Shown: piece after piece, positions 50,740 to 60,278 of the stretch
How positions within the stretch are numbered: the stretch's first letter is position 1
How the letters are laid out: the number at the start of each line of letters is the position of its first letter
Source of the DNA: Halothiobacillus sp.
GTDB taxonomy: Bacteria > Pseudomonadota > Gammaproteobacteria > Halothiobacillales > Halothiobacillaceae
Length of the DNA stretch: 64,000 nucleotides
Assembly (NCBI GenBank): GCA_020061705.1
Contig: JAGUXT010000058.1
Coordinates: 44,444 to 108,443 of the forward strand
Reading direction: 5' to 3'
Translations under genes and position numbers: made by a program
Notes under the pieces: generated by a model
Seen by the model: the letters and a program-made list of their open reading frames with translations, nothing else
Database searches by the model: none
Told to the model about the DNA's origin: nothing

Positions 50740-51789
50740 TTACCTGGCACCGTTTGAAGCACACACAGAAGAGGGCAACGGCAAAACCACCGGCTCAGGC
50801 TGCAAACTTACACCAAAGCTCGCCTGCACGCTCTGCATAATCTCCGCGGCCAGTGCCCAAAGTTCTGCGCCGCTGGCTTGAGCATGATTTACCAGCACCA
50901 GCGCGTGCTTTTCATAGACACCTGCATCGCCCACACGCCGCCCCTTCCAGCCGCATTCCTCAATCAACCATGCCGCTGACAGCTTCACCCTGGCATCCGG
51001 CATATCCCATGCCGGCATGTTGGGGTGGAGTTCACGCAATTTCGCCGCATGATCGGCATCAATAACCGGATTTTGGAAAAAGCTACCCGCGCTGCCCGGC
51101 TGATCAGCCTCCAAGCCCGGCAGCTTGCTGCTCCGCACCGCACAGATTGCATCCGACACCGCGCGCGGCGTGATTTCCGCATCCGCCAAAGCCTCCCGCA
51201 CGCCCGGATAGTCCAGCTTGGGCACAAAGCGCTTCGGCAATCGCAACAACACCGAAGTAATCAAATACCGCCCCGGCGCCTGCTTAAATCGGCTATCACG
51301 ATAGGCAAATCGGCAATCTTCCGCCGTAATGATGCCAGTCTCCCCCGTCGTCATATCGATCACATCCACCGCCGCGCACACCTCGGCAAACTCCTCGCCA
51401 TACGCGCCAATATTTTGCACCGGCGCGGCGCCAACCGAGCCGGGAATCAGGGAGAGATTCTCCAGCCCCGCCCAGCCCTGCTCGACGGTGTAGCGCACCA
51501 GCCCATGCCAGTTCTCACCCGCTGCCACGGCAAGAAACCGATGTGTTTCGCTCTCACCCAGCAACTCAATACCCTTGAGCGCAACAAGCAGCACCACACC
51601 AGTAAAGTCATCGCGCAACAGGATATTGCTGCCACCACCCAGAATCAGGCGCGGCAGGTCGTGAAAGCGCACATCCGTCAAAAAACAGGAAATGTCCTCA
51701 AGCGTTTCGAGAGTTACAAGAAAACGCGCGCGCGCTGCAACGCGGAAGGTGTTGTATTCATGAAGCGAAACGTTTTCTTGGATGAGCAT
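50740..51789 (-). CDS. murB: UDP-N-acetylenolpyruvoylglucosamine reductase
   Basis: 349 aa from the ATG at 51789 (MLIQENVSLHEYNTFR); an upstream in-frame start reaches into repeat B and is unlikely. FAD-binding ILGGGSNILLRDDF near residue 45, SLIPGSVGAAPVQNIGAYG near 110, YRDSRFK near 158 and GSAGSFFQNP near 230 with the catalytic Ser. It is a type I MurB, making UDP-MurNAc for peptidoglycan. The C-terminus ends in a short tail beside repeat copy 2. Confidence 0.95.
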   Translation of the reverse strand: MLIQENVSLHEYNTFRVAARARFLVTLETLEDISCFLTDVRFHDLPRLILGGGSNILLRDDFTGVVLLVALKGIELLGESETHRFLAVAAGENWHGLVRYTVEQGWAGLENLSLIPGSVGAAPVQNIGAYGEEFAEVCAAVDVIDMTTGETGIITAEDCRFAYRDSRFKQAPGRYLITSVLLRLPKRFVPKLDYPGVREALADAEITPRAVSDAICAVRSSKLPGLEADQPGSAGSFFQNPVIDADHAAKLRELHPNMPAWDMPDARVKLSAAWLIEECGWKGRRVGDAGVYEKHALVLVNHAQASGAELWALAAEIMQSVQASFGVSLQPEPVVLPLPSSVCASNGAR

Positions 51790-51826
51790 GGCATTATTTT
51801 GGGCGTGAAACGAAAGTTTGATGGAC

Positions 51827-52080
51827 ACTTGCGCCAAAGGCGCGGATTTCGGCTTTGGATTTGGGTTTTCAACTTCCCCGTGTGGGGTCGCCGTGAACGG
51901 AGTGCCGTAGGTGAGGTAAACAGGCCATGGATGGCCTGTTTAGGCTCGTCGCAACATGGATGTTGCGTCGGGACGGCCTTGCCGTAGGCGCTGCGTTCTC
52001 GGCTTGCCCGCAGGGCGACCCCTAGGGGTGCATTACTTTGGTGACTTTCTTTGTGCAAGCAAAGAAAGTTACTCGCCCGT
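51827..52080 (+). repeat. interspersed hairpin repeat, copy B
   Basis: Same orientation as copy A. Hairpins 51918-51941 (9-bp stem AAACAGGCC, hexaloop ATGGAT) and 51950-51967 (stem CGCAAC, hexaloop ATGGAT), then a later hairpin ACTTTCTTTG/CAAAGAAAGT near 52045-52070. Together with copy C it fills the ~700-bp gap between murB and lysS; short open frames inside are repeat-encoded. Confidence 0.75.
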
Positions 52081-52118
52081 TGCCACACTCATTTGTAACG
52101 GAGTGGCTACGTCAAGAC

Positions 52119-52452
52119 GGGCGAAAAAGCCCACTCACCGTTCAAGGCCGGTGGCATTGTTTCGTCCGTTTCAAGGTTGCACGCTGCACAGGCCATGTTT
52201 GTTACGGACGAGTTCCTTTCTTTGCTTGTCCAAAGAAAGGAACCAAAGAAAAGACACCCCACTGATGCTGCCCTGCGGGCAAGCCGTGAACTGACCTGTT
52301 CCAGCCGGGTCGCCTCGACACGACATCCATGTCGTGACGAGGCTAAATGCGCCATCCATGGCGCTTTTAGCCGGCCTACACAGGCCAGTTCACGGCGGCA
52401 TCAAAAGGGGGCAGAAAAAACTGAAATCCAAATCCGCGCCTTTGGCGCAGGT
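52119..52452 (-). repeat. interspersed hairpin repeat, copy C (inverted)
   Basis: Read on the minus strand, it matches copy A closely (GCGCCAAAGGCGCGGATTTG, GATGCCGCCGTGAACTGGCC). Hairpins 52319-52336 (stem CACGAC) and 52349-52364 (stem GCGCC) both have hexaloop ATGGAT on the minus strand, and a 13-bp hairpin GTTCCTTTCTTTG/CAAAGAAAGGAAC lies near 52212-52243. Copies B and C face each other, so the gap could fold into one large inverted repeat. Confidence 0.75.
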
Positions 52453-52487
52453 GTCGACCAAACCTTCGTTAATCGAACAGAAACTCC

Positions 52488-53999
52488 CTATTCAGGCCGC
52501 ATATGCGGGAACAACAACACATCCCTGATCGATGGCGAATCGGTCAGCAGCATCACCAAACGGTCAATACCTATCCCCTCACCCGCCGTCGGGGGCAGGC
52601 CATGCTCCAGCGCGCGGATGTAGTCGGCGTCAAAGTGCATGGCTTCATCATCACCGGCATCCTTATCCGCCACTTGCTGCATAAAGCGCTCGGCCTGATC
52701 TTCCGCATCGTTCAACTCGGAAAAGCCATTGGCAATTTCACGCCCGCCAATAAAGAACTCGAAGCGATCCGTCACCATCGGATTGGTATCATTGCGCCGC
52801 GCCAAGGGCGAGACTTCCGCCGGATATTCGGTAATAAAGGTCGGGTTCTTCAGTTGATGCTCGGCGGTATTCTCAAAAATCTCGATCTGCACCTTGCCCA
52901 AACCGTAGCTGTCCTTGAGCTTGATGCCCAAGCTGGTTGCCAAAGCGCGGCAGCGCACTTCGTCATCCAGATCATCCATGCTCACACCGTCGTTGAAGCG
53001 CAGGATCGCTTCCTTGACGGTCATGCGCGCAAACGTTGCACCGAAGTCATACACTTCGCCCTGGTAGGGCACTTCGGTTTTACCCAGAATATGCAAGGCT
53101 AGTCCGCGCAGCAATTCCTCGGTCAAATTCATCAAATCATTATGGTCGGCATACGCCTGATAAAACTCGATCATCGTAAACTCGGGATTATGTCGCGTGG
53201 ACAAGCCCTCATTACGAAAATTGCGGTTGATTTCATACACGCGCTCAAAACCGCCGACTACCAAACGCTTCAAATATAACTCCGGCGCAATACGCAGGAA
53301 TAACTCCATATCGAGCGTATTGTGGAAAGTCACAAACGGCTTGGCCGCTGCACCACCGGGAATAACGTGCATCATCGGGGTTTCAACTTCCAAAAACTGG
53401 CGCGCATCCAGAAAGTCGCGAATATACTTAATGGCCTTGGTACGGATGCGGAAGGTTTCTCGCACCGGCTCATTCATAATCAAATCCACATAACGCTGAC
53501 GATAACGTTGCTCGGTATCGGTCAGGCCGTGGAATTTATCAGGCAAGGGGCGCAGCGATTTGGTTAATAAGCGCGCACTATCAGCATGAATGGATAACTC
53601 GCCCTTGTTGGTTTTAAACAAACGACCGTCCACACCGATAATGTCGCCAATATCCCAGGTTTTGAAATCATCATAGGCCGCGCCCATATCATTCTGGGTG
53701 ATATAGCACTGAATGCGCCCGGACATATCGAGCACCGACACGAAGCTCGCCTTACCCATAATGCGCTTGGCCATCACCCGCCCGGCCACAATCGCACGCA
53801 CGGGAGGATTGGCCTCAAACCACTCCTTATCCTTCTCGCCGTACTCGGCATGCAGCTCGCCCGCCACCACATTGCGACGGAAGTCGCTGGGAAAGGCAAC
53901 GCCCTGCTCGCGGATACGCGCCAGCTTGGCACGACGCTCGGCAATGAGATGGCTCTCGGAGGGGGTTTCTTCAACAATCGGGGTGTCGTGTTCAGACAT
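52488..53999 (-). CDS. lysS: lysyl-tRNA synthetase (class II)
   Basis: 503 aa (E. coli 505). N-terminal OB-fold anticodon domain ([20 protein letters not shown]), motif 1 region [20 protein letters not shown] near residue 195, motif 2 [18 protein letters not shown] near 262 and motif 3 [13 protein letters not shown] near 473. Downstream of prfB on the same strand, as in E. coli. Confidence 0.98.
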   Translation of the reverse strand: MSEHDTPIVEETPSESHLIAERRAKLARIREQGVAFPSDFRRNVVAGELHAEYGEKDKEWFEANPPVRAIVAGRVMAKRIMGKASFVSVLDMSGRIQCYITQNDMGAAYDDFKTWDIGDIIGVDGRLFKTNKGELSIHADSARLLTKSLRPLPDKFHGLTDTEQRYRQRYVDLIMNEPVRETFRIRTKAIKYIRDFLDARQFLEVETPMMHVIPGGAAAKPFVTFHNTLDMELFLRIAPELYLKRLVVGGFERVYEINRNFRNEGLSTRHNPEFTMIEFYQAYADHNDLMNLTEELLRGLALHILGKTEVPYQGEVYDFGATFARMTVKEAILRFNDGVSMDDLDDEVRCRALATSLGIKLKDSYGLGKVQIEIFENTAEHQLKNPTFITEYPAEVSPLARRNDTNPMVTDRFEFFIGGREIANGFSELNDAEDQAERFMQQVADKDAGDDEAMHFDADYIRALEHGLPPTAGEGIGIDRLVMLLTDSPSIRDVLLFPHMRPE

Positions 54000-54085
54000 G
54001 ATTCAGTCCAGTTTTTGAGTTTCAGGTGAGCTGGCGTGGCGTTGGATCGCAATGCGCAGCGCGATCGAATGAAGCGTGCATTAAA

Positions 54086-55184
54086 TCACAACCCACTCTT
54101 CAGACTAGCTTCAATAAACGGATCCAGGTCACCATCCAGCACCGCCTGCGTGTTGCCGGTCTCGTAACCGGTGCGCAGATCCTTGATGCGAGACTGATCG
54201 AGCACATACGAGCGAATCTGGTTGCCCCAGGATACGTCTGACTTGGTGTCTTCCAGCGCCTGCGCCACCGCGTTACGTTTTTGCACTTCTAGCTCGTATA
54301 GCTTGGCCTTGAGCATTTTCATGGCCGTTTCACGGTTCTGAATCTGCGAGCGCTGGGTTTGGCACGCCACCACCACGCCGGTCGGGATATGGGTAAAACG
54401 CACAGCGGATTCGGTACGGTTGACGTGCTGCCCGCCCGCACCAGAAGCGCGATAGACATCCACTTTCAAATCCGCCGGGTTAACCTCGATCGTAAAGCTA
54501 TCGTCCACTTCAGGCGCGACGAATACCGAAGAAAACGAGGTATGGCGGCGGTTGCCCGAGTCGAAAGGCGACTTGCGCACCAGACGATGCACGCCGGTTT
54601 CGGTACGCAGCCAGCCATAGGCATATTCGCCTTCCACGCGAATCGACGCGGATTTGATCCCCGCCACATCACCATCGGAAACTTCCAGAATCTCGGTTTT
54701 GAAGCCGCGTTTTTCCGCCCAGCGCAAATACATGCGAAACAACATGCTCGCCCAGTCCTGCGCCTCGGTGCCGCCCGCGCCCGCCTGAATATCCAGGAAG
54801 GCATTGCTGGCATCGGCTTCGCCGGAGAACATGCGACGGAATTCGAGCTTTTCAACCTTGGCACGCTGCGTGGCCACTTCGTCGGCAATCGACGCTACCG
54901 TGGCTTCGTCATCTTCCTCCGCCGCCATGAGCAACAGCTCAGCCGCATCGCCCAAACCCGCATCCAGATCAGTCAGCGTATGCACCACCGCTTCCAGCGC
55001 CGAACGCTCCTTGCTCAAGGCCTGCGCGCTTTCCGGGTTATTCCACAGCGCAGGGTCTTCCAGCTCCCTTAAAACTTCTTCGAGACGCTCGGCTTTGAGA
55101 TCGTAGTCAAAGATACCCCCTCAGAGCGCCAGCGCGCTCTTGCAGGTCTTTGATTTCAAATAAAATTGGATTGATTTCTAACAT
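54086..55184 (-). CDS. prfB: peptide chain release factor 2 (programmed +1 frameshift)
   Basis: The ATG at 55184 starts 25 sense codons ending ...GYL, then an in-frame UGA (55107-55109). A +1 shift continues [16 protein letters not shown] and on to the stop at 54086, giving 365 aa, the E. coli length. Stop-codon recognition tripeptide SPF lies in RKSPFDSG, and the peptidyl-hydrolysis motif GGQ in [15 protein letters not shown]2 reads UGA and UAA. The frameshift lets low RF2 levels raise its own synthesis. A start at 55018 would lose the N-terminal domain and is wrong. Confidence 0.97.
55107..55121 (-). promoter_or_regulatory. prfB: prfB recoding site
   Basis: On the minus strand the site reads AGGGGGTATCTTTGAC: an internal Shine-Dalgarno AGGGGG three bases before the slippery CTT codon, then the UGA. 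This is the same arrangement as in E. coli prfB. Confidence 0.96.
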
Positions 55185-55199
55185 TTTATATTCATCACT

Positions 55200-55257
55200 G
55201 TAGGTGCGACAGATTCGCACGCTTTCCATGGCGGATGTGCGAATCTGTCGCACCTAC
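55200..55257. repeat. TAGGTGCG palindrome, long-stem form
   Basis: A perfect ~20-bp inverted repeat beginning TAGGTGCGACAGATTCG, with a 16-base loop. It shares the TAGGTGCG/CGCACCTA ends with the repeats at 28696 and 50688. It fills the gap between ppnP and prfB and may act as a bidirectional terminator-like hairpin, although no T run follows. Confidence 0.75.
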
Positions 55258-55265
55258 CCAAAAAA

Positions 55266-55574
55266 TCAACCAAAAGTACACTGGTATTCCGCCGTACCTT
55301 CAACGACTTCAATATCAAAAAAACCGTTTTCCGGCACATTAAACGCACTGCCCGCCGTCATGTCCTGCCAACCGGCTTCGCCGACATTCACACGGCACGC
55401 GCCCGCCGTAATTTCCATCAACTCCGGCGCTTGCACATTAAAACGGAAGCTGCCGGGAAAAATCACACCCAAGGTCGCCTTCTGACCACTCGGCAGGGTG
55501 AAGCCGTGGCTGACCACTTTGCCATCGAAATACAGATTGGCCTTGCGATTCAAACTGACGTTATCCAGCTGCAT
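55266..55574 (-). CDS. ppnP: pyrimidine/purine nucleoside phosphorylase
   Basis: 102 aa single-domain cupin (DUF1255; E. coli YaiE/PpnP, 94 aa). YFDGKVVSHGFTLPSGQKAT, TLGVIFPGSF and SAFNVPENGFFDIEV match the family. PpnP phosphorolyses many nucleosides to base plus ribose-1-phosphate. It is divergent from dacB by 72 bp. Confidence 0.92.
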   Translation of the reverse strand: MQLDNVSLNRKANLYFDGKVVSHGFTLPSGQKATLGVIFPGSFRFNVQAPELMEITAGACRVNVGEAGWQDMTAGSAFNVPENGFFDIEVVEGTAEYQCTFG

Positions 55575-55646
55575 GATCGAACCCCGATAAAAATTAAAAC
55601 ACGGAAGACTAGCCTGTTTGCGCTCTCACCGCTAGAGTGTGCGCCC

Positions 55647-57083
55647 ATGAATACACTCAAACGACTTCTTGCTTTTCTGCTGTTACTGCCGCTCGCACAG
55701 GCCGGATGCGCTGCCGACCTGACCGCCTATGCCCGTTTGCCCGCCGAAGTTGAAGACACTCTGGAGGCCAATAAATCATCCCCCACGACCCTGAGCATCT
55801 GGGTACAGGCCGTAGACAGCGCCAAACCGCTGCTGAGCTGGAACGCCGACCGCCCGCAAAACCCGGCCTCCGTCATGAAGCTGGTGACCACCTCGGCGGC
55901 ACTCGACATTCTCGGGCCGGACTACACCTGGCCCACCGAGGCTTACACCAGCAAGCCCGTGGTCAATGGCGTCCTCAAGGGCGATCTGATTCTCAAGGGC
56001 TACGGCAACCCCATGTTTTTCACCGAAGACCTGGCAGCGCTCGTGCAAGACCTGCGCAGTCAGGGGCTACAAACGATCCAAGGCGACCTGGTGCTCGACA
56101 ACAGCTTTTTCAGCCTCCCGCCCGAAGATCCGGCGGCCTTTGATGGCGCGCCCTACAAACCCTACAACGCCCTGCCCGAAGCCCTGCTACTCAACCAGCG
56201 CGCCACCCGCTTCCTGATCGCCCCCGACCCCGTCAGCAGCCGCCTGAATATCCAAAGCGAGCTCCCCATCCCCGGCATCCGCATCGAAAACAGCGTCAAA
56301 GCCTCGAAAAAAGCCGGCTGCGGCGAGCCCGCCATGCGCGTCAAACCCACACCGACGGAAACCGTGATCGAATTTAGCGGCAACTTTGCCCCAAGTTGCG
56401 GCGAAAACGATTTTTACCGCGTGGTGGTACCGCCCGAAAACATGCTTCTGGGCGCATTCCGCAGCATGTGGGCGCAGCAAGGCGGAAGCTTCAACGGCAA
56501 TGTACGCGTCGCCCCCACACCCGCCAAAGCGGCTCTTTTCTACACCTACTACTCGCGCCCGCTGGCCGACATCATCATCCCGATGAACAAACTCAGCAGC
56601 AATGTCATGGCACGCCAACTGCTGCTCTCGGTGGCCGCCAAAAAGCTCGGCGCACCGGCCACCCCGGAAAAAGGCACGCGCGCCATTGAGCTTTGGCTTG
56701 CAGAAAACAACATGAACTGGCCGGGCTTCGTGCTTGGCAACGGCTCCGGCCTGTCCCGCGAAGCACGCATCAGCGCACGCCAGCTCGGCGATTTGCTCAT
56801 GCACGTCTACCACAGCCCAACCATGCTGGAATTTGCCGCCTCACTGCCCATCGTCGGCATCGACGGCACCGTGCGCAAGCGCCTGAAGAATGAAGACATC
56901 CAGGGCCGCGCCCAGGTCAAGACCGGTACACTCAACGGCACCCGCGCCATCGCAGGCTTCATGTATTCGCGCAGCGGCCAGGCCTATGCCGTTGCCGTGC
57001 TGCAAAACGAACCCGGCGTGCACCTCGGCGTCGGCAGCAGGGTGCAGGATGCCTTGCTGCAATGGGTATATGAACAACCCTAA
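55647..57083 (+). CDS. dacB: D-alanyl-D-alanine carboxypeptidase/endopeptidase (PBP4)
   Basis: 478 aa from the ATG at 55647, the first with a signal peptide (KRLLAFLLLLPLAQAGC); the frame is open further upstream, but through ppnP's promoter region. Penicillin-binding motifs: SVMK at residues 75-78, SSN in NKLSSNVMARQLL near 315 and KTG in QVKTGTLNG near 427. The large insertion between motifs (about 90-270) is typical of the PBP4/DacB class C group. A periplasmic enzyme trimming or cleaving peptidoglycan cross-links. Confidence 0.94.
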   Translation: MNTLKRLLAFLLLLPLAQAGCAADLTAYARLPAEVEDTLEANKSSPTTLSIWVQAVDSAKPLLSWNADRPQNPASVMKLVTTSAALDILGPDYTWPTEAYTSKPVVNGVLKGDLILKGYGNPMFFTEDLAALVQDLRSQGLQTIQGDLVLDNSFFSLPPEDPAAFDGAPYKPYNALPEALLLNQRATRFLIAPDPVSSRLNIQSELPIPGIRIENSVKASKKAGCGEPAMRVKPTPTETVIEFSGNFAPSCGENDFYRVVVPPENMLLGAFRSMWAQQGGSFNGNVRVAPTPAKAALFYTYYSRPLADIIIPMNKLSSNVMARQLLLSVAAKKLGAPATPEKGTRAIELWLAENNMNWPGFVLGNGSGLSREARISARQLGDLLMHVYHSPTMLEFAASLPIVGIDGTVRKRLKNEDIQGRAQVKTGTLNGTRAIAGFMYSRSGQAYAVAVLQNEPGVHLGVGSRVQDALLQWVYEQP

Positions 57084-57090
57084 TCAGCCT

Positions 57091-57115
57091 AGGGAGCAAA
57101 TAACTCCCTGTTTGT
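57091..57115 (+). terminator. weak terminator candidate after dacB
   Basis: The stem AGGGAG/CTCCCT is followed by a mixed GTTTGTC and, slightly later, a T run. Short stem; tentative. Confidence 0.3.
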
Positions 57116-57188
57116 CATAATTTTTCGCCACCCCAACGTTTACAATCCGCGCTCGTTTTTTACCCTCGAACCCGCGCGAGATTATCCA

Positions 57189-58562
57189 ATGTCTACCATC
57201 GTCCACCGCCTTTGCGTTCTGTTGGCCGCCAGCGCCATCGCAACACTTCCCCTTGCCGCCCAAGCCGCCGCGCCACGCGCCTCCTGGGTCACCCAAAACA
57301 TCTACAGCTTCAACCACCCCTACGCCGCCCAGCTCCCGCAGGAACTGGCCACCAAAATGGACAAAATGAGCGTCAGCGCCTTCGCCTTCTATCGCGGCAC
57401 CGCTCATCTGTACTACCAGGACATGAAAACCCGCAGCTCCGCCTACACCAACAGCACCACCTCCAAGGTCTGGCTGCAAGGCGACATGCACCTGCAAAAC
57501 GTCGGCGCCATCAAGGATGCCAGCGGCAACAAGGTGTTCGACGTCAGCGACTTCGACGAAGGCTACTGGGGCCCCTACACCTGGGACGTGTGGCGCATGG
57601 CCACCAGCATCATCCTCGCCGCCAAGGAGCAAGGCATCTCCTCCAGCGACCGCGACGCTCTGGTCGATAACTTCGTTGAATCCTACCTCGACAAAATGGA
57701 CGAATTCAGCGGCAACGACAGCGAAAAAAGCTACCGTCTGACCACTAGCAACACCGCAGGCGAAGTCGAAGACACCATCCAGGCGCTGGACAGCAAATCA
57801 CGCAGCAGCCTGCTGGCCAAATACACCAGCGTCGTCAGCGGCGCACGCAAATTCCTCAACGCCAGCGACCTGCAAGTGCTCAGCAGCAGCACCTACAGCG
57901 CCATCAACACGGCCATGAGCAGCTACATCAGCTCCATCGCCTCCTCCAAGCGCTACGCCACCAGCTACTACAAACTCAAGGACGCGCGCCTCAAGCTCGG
58001 CTCCGGCGTGGGCAGCCTCGGGCGCTACCGCTACTACCTGCTGATCGAAGGCCCGACCACCTCCACCAGCGACGATGTAATTCTGGAAATGAAGCAGGAA
58101 GTCAGCAGCGCGGTCGCCATCGCCGCCGGCAGCCTGATGCCCTCCTCCGCCTACGGCTACCATCAGGGTCAGCGCGTCGCCCTCACCCTCAAGGCGCAAG
58201 TGCTCAGCGCCGACGTCCTCACCGGCTGGACGACTGTTTCCGGAGTGAATTACTTCCTGCGTGAAAAATCACCGTTCCAGGAAGACTTCGACTACACCAC
58301 CCTGACCAGCTACAGCGAATGGATGGATGCCACCGACGCCTTCGGCAAAGCCGTCGCCAAAATCCACGCCCTCTCCGACAAGGACTACAACAGCGCCCTG
58401 ATCGCCAGCGGCATCGACAAGGCCATCAGCGACCTCACCAACGGCAAGCACAGCGAATTCCGTGCCGAAGTACGCAGCTTCGCCAAGGACTACGCCACCC
58501 AGGTGGAGTACGACTACGCCTCCTTCCGCAGCGCCTATCTGGCGGGACAAACCCTGTATTGA
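57189..58562 (+). CDS. secreted DUF2252 family protein
   Basis: 457 aa with a Sec signal peptide (LCVLLAASAIATLPLAAQA, cleavage near residue 26). DUF2252 core motifs: SAFAFYRGTAHLYYQD near residue 62, GDMHLQNVGA near 98 and DVSDFDEGYWGPYTWD near 117, then RMATSI. The motif set resembles the nucleotide-binding part of kinase-like folds, but no reaction is established. The signal peptide places it in the periplasm, where ATP is absent, so a kinase role would need another donor. Strong Ser/Ala bias and G+C-rich third positions. A good terminator follows. Confidence 0.82.
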   Translation: MSTIVHRLCVLLAASAIATLPLAAQAAAPRASWVTQNIYSFNHPYAAQLPQELATKMDKMSVSAFAFYRGTAHLYYQDMKTRSSAYTNSTTSKVWLQGDMHLQNVGAIKDASGNKVFDVSDFDEGYWGPYTWDVWRMATSIILAAKEQGISSSDRDALVDNFVESYLDKMDEFSGNDSEKSYRLTTSNTAGEVEDTIQALDSKSRSSLLAKYTSVVSGARKFLNASDLQVLSSSTYSAINTAMSSYISSIASSKRYATSYYKLKDARLKLGSGVGSLGRYRYYLLIEGPTTSTSDDVILEMKQEVSSAVAIAAGSLMPSSAYGYHQGQRVALTLKAQVLSADVLTGWTTVSGVNYFLREKSPFQEDFDYTTLTSYSEWMDATDAFGKAVAKIHALSDKDYNSALIASGIDKAISDLTNGKHSEFRAEVRSFAKDYATQVEYDYASFRSAYLAGQTLY

Positions 58563-58585
58563 TTCGTAGCGCTTCCGCATAACAC

Positions 58586-58615
58586 AGCCCCGGCATTCAT
58601 TGACCGGGGCTTTTT
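58586..58615 (+). terminator. rho-independent terminator of the DUF2252 gene
   Basis: Stem AGCCCCGG (58586-58593) / CCGGGGCT (58604-58611), a 10-base loop, then TTTTT. A strong intrinsic terminator marking the boundary with the accessory segment. Confidence 0.85.
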
Positions 58616-58734
58616 ATTGGCGTTGGTGGTTGTTTTTTTGCGATTGTCTGAGACGCTGGTTCGATTCACGAACTAGAATAACCAAGCCCCACTGTCTTAC
58701 CAGACATGTCCGATGAGACCTTTTCGCTGGCATT

Positions 58735-58756
58735 TGTCGGCTAATTCACGTTAGGC
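58735..58756 (+). other. attC-like right half-site
   Basis: GTCGGCTAATTCAC runs directly into GTTAGGC (58750-58756), the form of the 3' half of integron attC sites (GTTRRRY core). It lies 15 bp before the SIR2-like gene's ATG. The matching left half is not recognised. Confidence 0.45.
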
Positions 58757-58771
58757 CGTTAGGAAATAGAT

Positions 58772-59812
58772 ATGAATCCCGAAAAAGCAAATGAATACGA
58801 ACGCCTTATGAAGAGTCGGTCACATGTCGTTATCCTAGGTGCGGGCGCGACAATGGCAGCGATTCCTAGCGGTGACAAAAATGGCAGGAGGTCATCTGTC
58901 ATGAACGGATTCATCGAATCGCTAGGAATGACTGAAACCCTCAAGGAGGTCAGGCTTCAAACTAGCAGCAACAACCTAGAAGACATTTACTCCGAGCTTC
59001 ACAGTCGCCCTGAGTGTGATGCCATACGGGAAGACCTAGACAGACGAATACGCGAGTATTTCTCGGAACTGGTGCTACCAGATGAACCGAATATTTATGA
59101 CTTGCTGCTCTTGGCACTGAGAAAGAAGGATCTTGTCGCAACTTTCAATTGGGATCCGCTGTTGTTACAGGCGTATCAACGCGCTTGCAGGATCACGAAG
59201 GATTTACCCGATCTTGCATTCCTACACGGAAACGTACTTGTAGGCTATTGCCGCAAGCACAAGTGCGGTGGAATTCTCACGGCATACTGCCGCGAATGCG
59301 GTGAACCTTTTGATCCAGCTCCGCTGCTCTATCCTGTTGCGCATAAGAATTACGCTGCGGACCCTTACATTCAGGACAACTGGAAAGCCATTCAAAACAA
59401 GTTGAAACGCGCATATCTAGTAACAGTCTTCGGCTATAGCGCTCCAAAGACTGATGTTGAGGCTATTGCTCTTATGAAGGGCGCTTGGGGCACAGTCGAC
59501 GAGCGCAATCTAGAAGATTTTGAGTTCATTGACATCTGCGACGAAGACACCCTAATTTCAAGTTGGCAAGAATTTATTCATTCGCACCATTACCAAGTGC
59601 ATAAAGATTTCTTCTCGTCCAGCTTGGCACAGCATCCACGTCGAACGACTGTGGAGCTCTTCGATCGCACCATGAATTGCATGTTTACTGAAGCACTTCA
59701 GAAGTTTACTCCCGATATGCGCTGGGAAAACATCGAGTCCCTTATAACCGAACTTGTTAATGAAGAAAACGAGCTTTCGGCCGAGGGCTTTCTGGTCACA
59801 CACACGGCCTAA
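58772..59812 (+). CDS. SIR2-like NAD-binding protein
   Basis: 346 aa. Rossmann start HVVILGAGATMAAIPSG near residue 19 (GAGAT nucleotide loop), LVATFNWDPLL near 120 (the sirtuin T-x-N-x-D position), FLHGN near 148 with the candidate catalytic His, and VFGYSAPKTDVEA near 215. A zinc-knuckle-like set CRKHKC...CREC lies at about 158-176. Such SIR2-like proteins are NADases or deacylases, several of them in anti-phage defence; assignment to defence is inference. Lower G+C than neighbours. The stop codon falls inside the attC-like sequence that follows, as in integron cassettes. Confidence 0.72.
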   Translation: MNPEKANEYERLMKSRSHVVILGAGATMAAIPSGDKNGRRSSVMNGFIESLGMTETLKEVRLQTSSNNLEDIYSELHSRPECDAIREDLDRRIREYFSELVLPDEPNIYDLLLLALRKKDLVATFNWDPLLLQAYQRACRITKDLPDLAFLHGNVLVGYCRKHKCGGILTAYCRECGEPFDPAPLLYPVAHKNYAADPYIQDNWKAIQNKLKRAYLVTVFGYSAPKTDVEAIALMKGAWGTVDERNLEDFEFIDICDEDTLISSWQEFIHSHHYQVHKDFFSSSLAQHPRRTTVELFDRTMNCMFTEALQKFTPDMRWENIESLITELVNEENELSAEGFLVTHTA

Positions 59813-59892
59813 CATGGCGTTTGAGAGGGACGTGCCAAAAACGGCGCGCCCCTCAACTTTACGTTGCACGCCCCACATGTCAAACGTTAGCC
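59807..59892 (+). other. integron attC-like recombination site
   Basis: GCCTAAC (59807-59813, RYYYAAC type), then GTTTGAGAGGGACGTGCC (59819-59836), which pairs with GGCGCGCCCCTCAAC (59843-59857) with the unpaired bases expected of attC, then TTTAC and a degenerate GTTGCAC (59863-59869). A second core-like GTTAGCC follows at 59886-59892, 3 bp before the next ATG. The right core deviates from GTTRRRY, so it may be decayed. Confidence 0.55.
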
Positions 59893-59895
59893 GCC

Positions 59896-60237
59896 ATGAG
59901 CAATAGACCGGATATTCTCAACTACATAGAGTTCTTCGAGGCAGAGCCTGAATGGGTTCATGAAATGGGCTGGTTCTATGGTGCTCGCTTTGTCACTACC
60001 CGTGGCCAGGACACCATCATAGCCACCGTTGCGCCTGATGAGCCCGAGTTTTCGCTTGAGTGGCATCAAGGGAGCCGCTGTCTAATGAGGTTCAAGCTGG
60101 TCAAGGTCACGGAATGGTTTATCCAAAACCGTAATGGCAAAGAGCAGCTCATCCTAAAGACATCCTCAGATCGAGAAACCTTATGTATTGTCACCCTCAA
60201 GCCAGAAGTGGCTGTGGAGATGGAAATGTGCTGGTGA
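59896..60237 (+). CDS. hypothetical protein (putative cassette gene)
   Basis: 113 aa from the ATG at 59896, directly after the attC-like site; the longer frame from 59821 would be translated from attC-like sequence and is rejected. Soluble, acidic N-terminus (NYIEFFEAEPEWVHEMGW), no recognised domain. Promoterless position and small size fit an integron-type cassette gene of unknown function. Confidence 0.6.
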   Translation: MSNRPDILNYIEFFEAEPEWVHEMGWFYGARFVTTRGQDTIIATVAPDEPEFSLEWHQGSRCLMRFKLVKVTEWFIQNRNGKEQLILKTSSDRETLCIVTLKPEVAVEMEMCW

Positions 60238-60278
60238 CAAGACGAGTACCCCTTCATTCAAACGTCAGGTAACACAAC

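Noticed and set aside
52177..52623. A 148-codon plus-strand frame
   Set aside because: It runs through repeat C into lysS antisense sequence; similar peptides come from every copy of the repeat.
55019..55184. prfB as a pseudogene with an internal stop
   Set aside because: The UGA sits in the exact E. coli recoding context and the shifted product has the correct 365-aa length.
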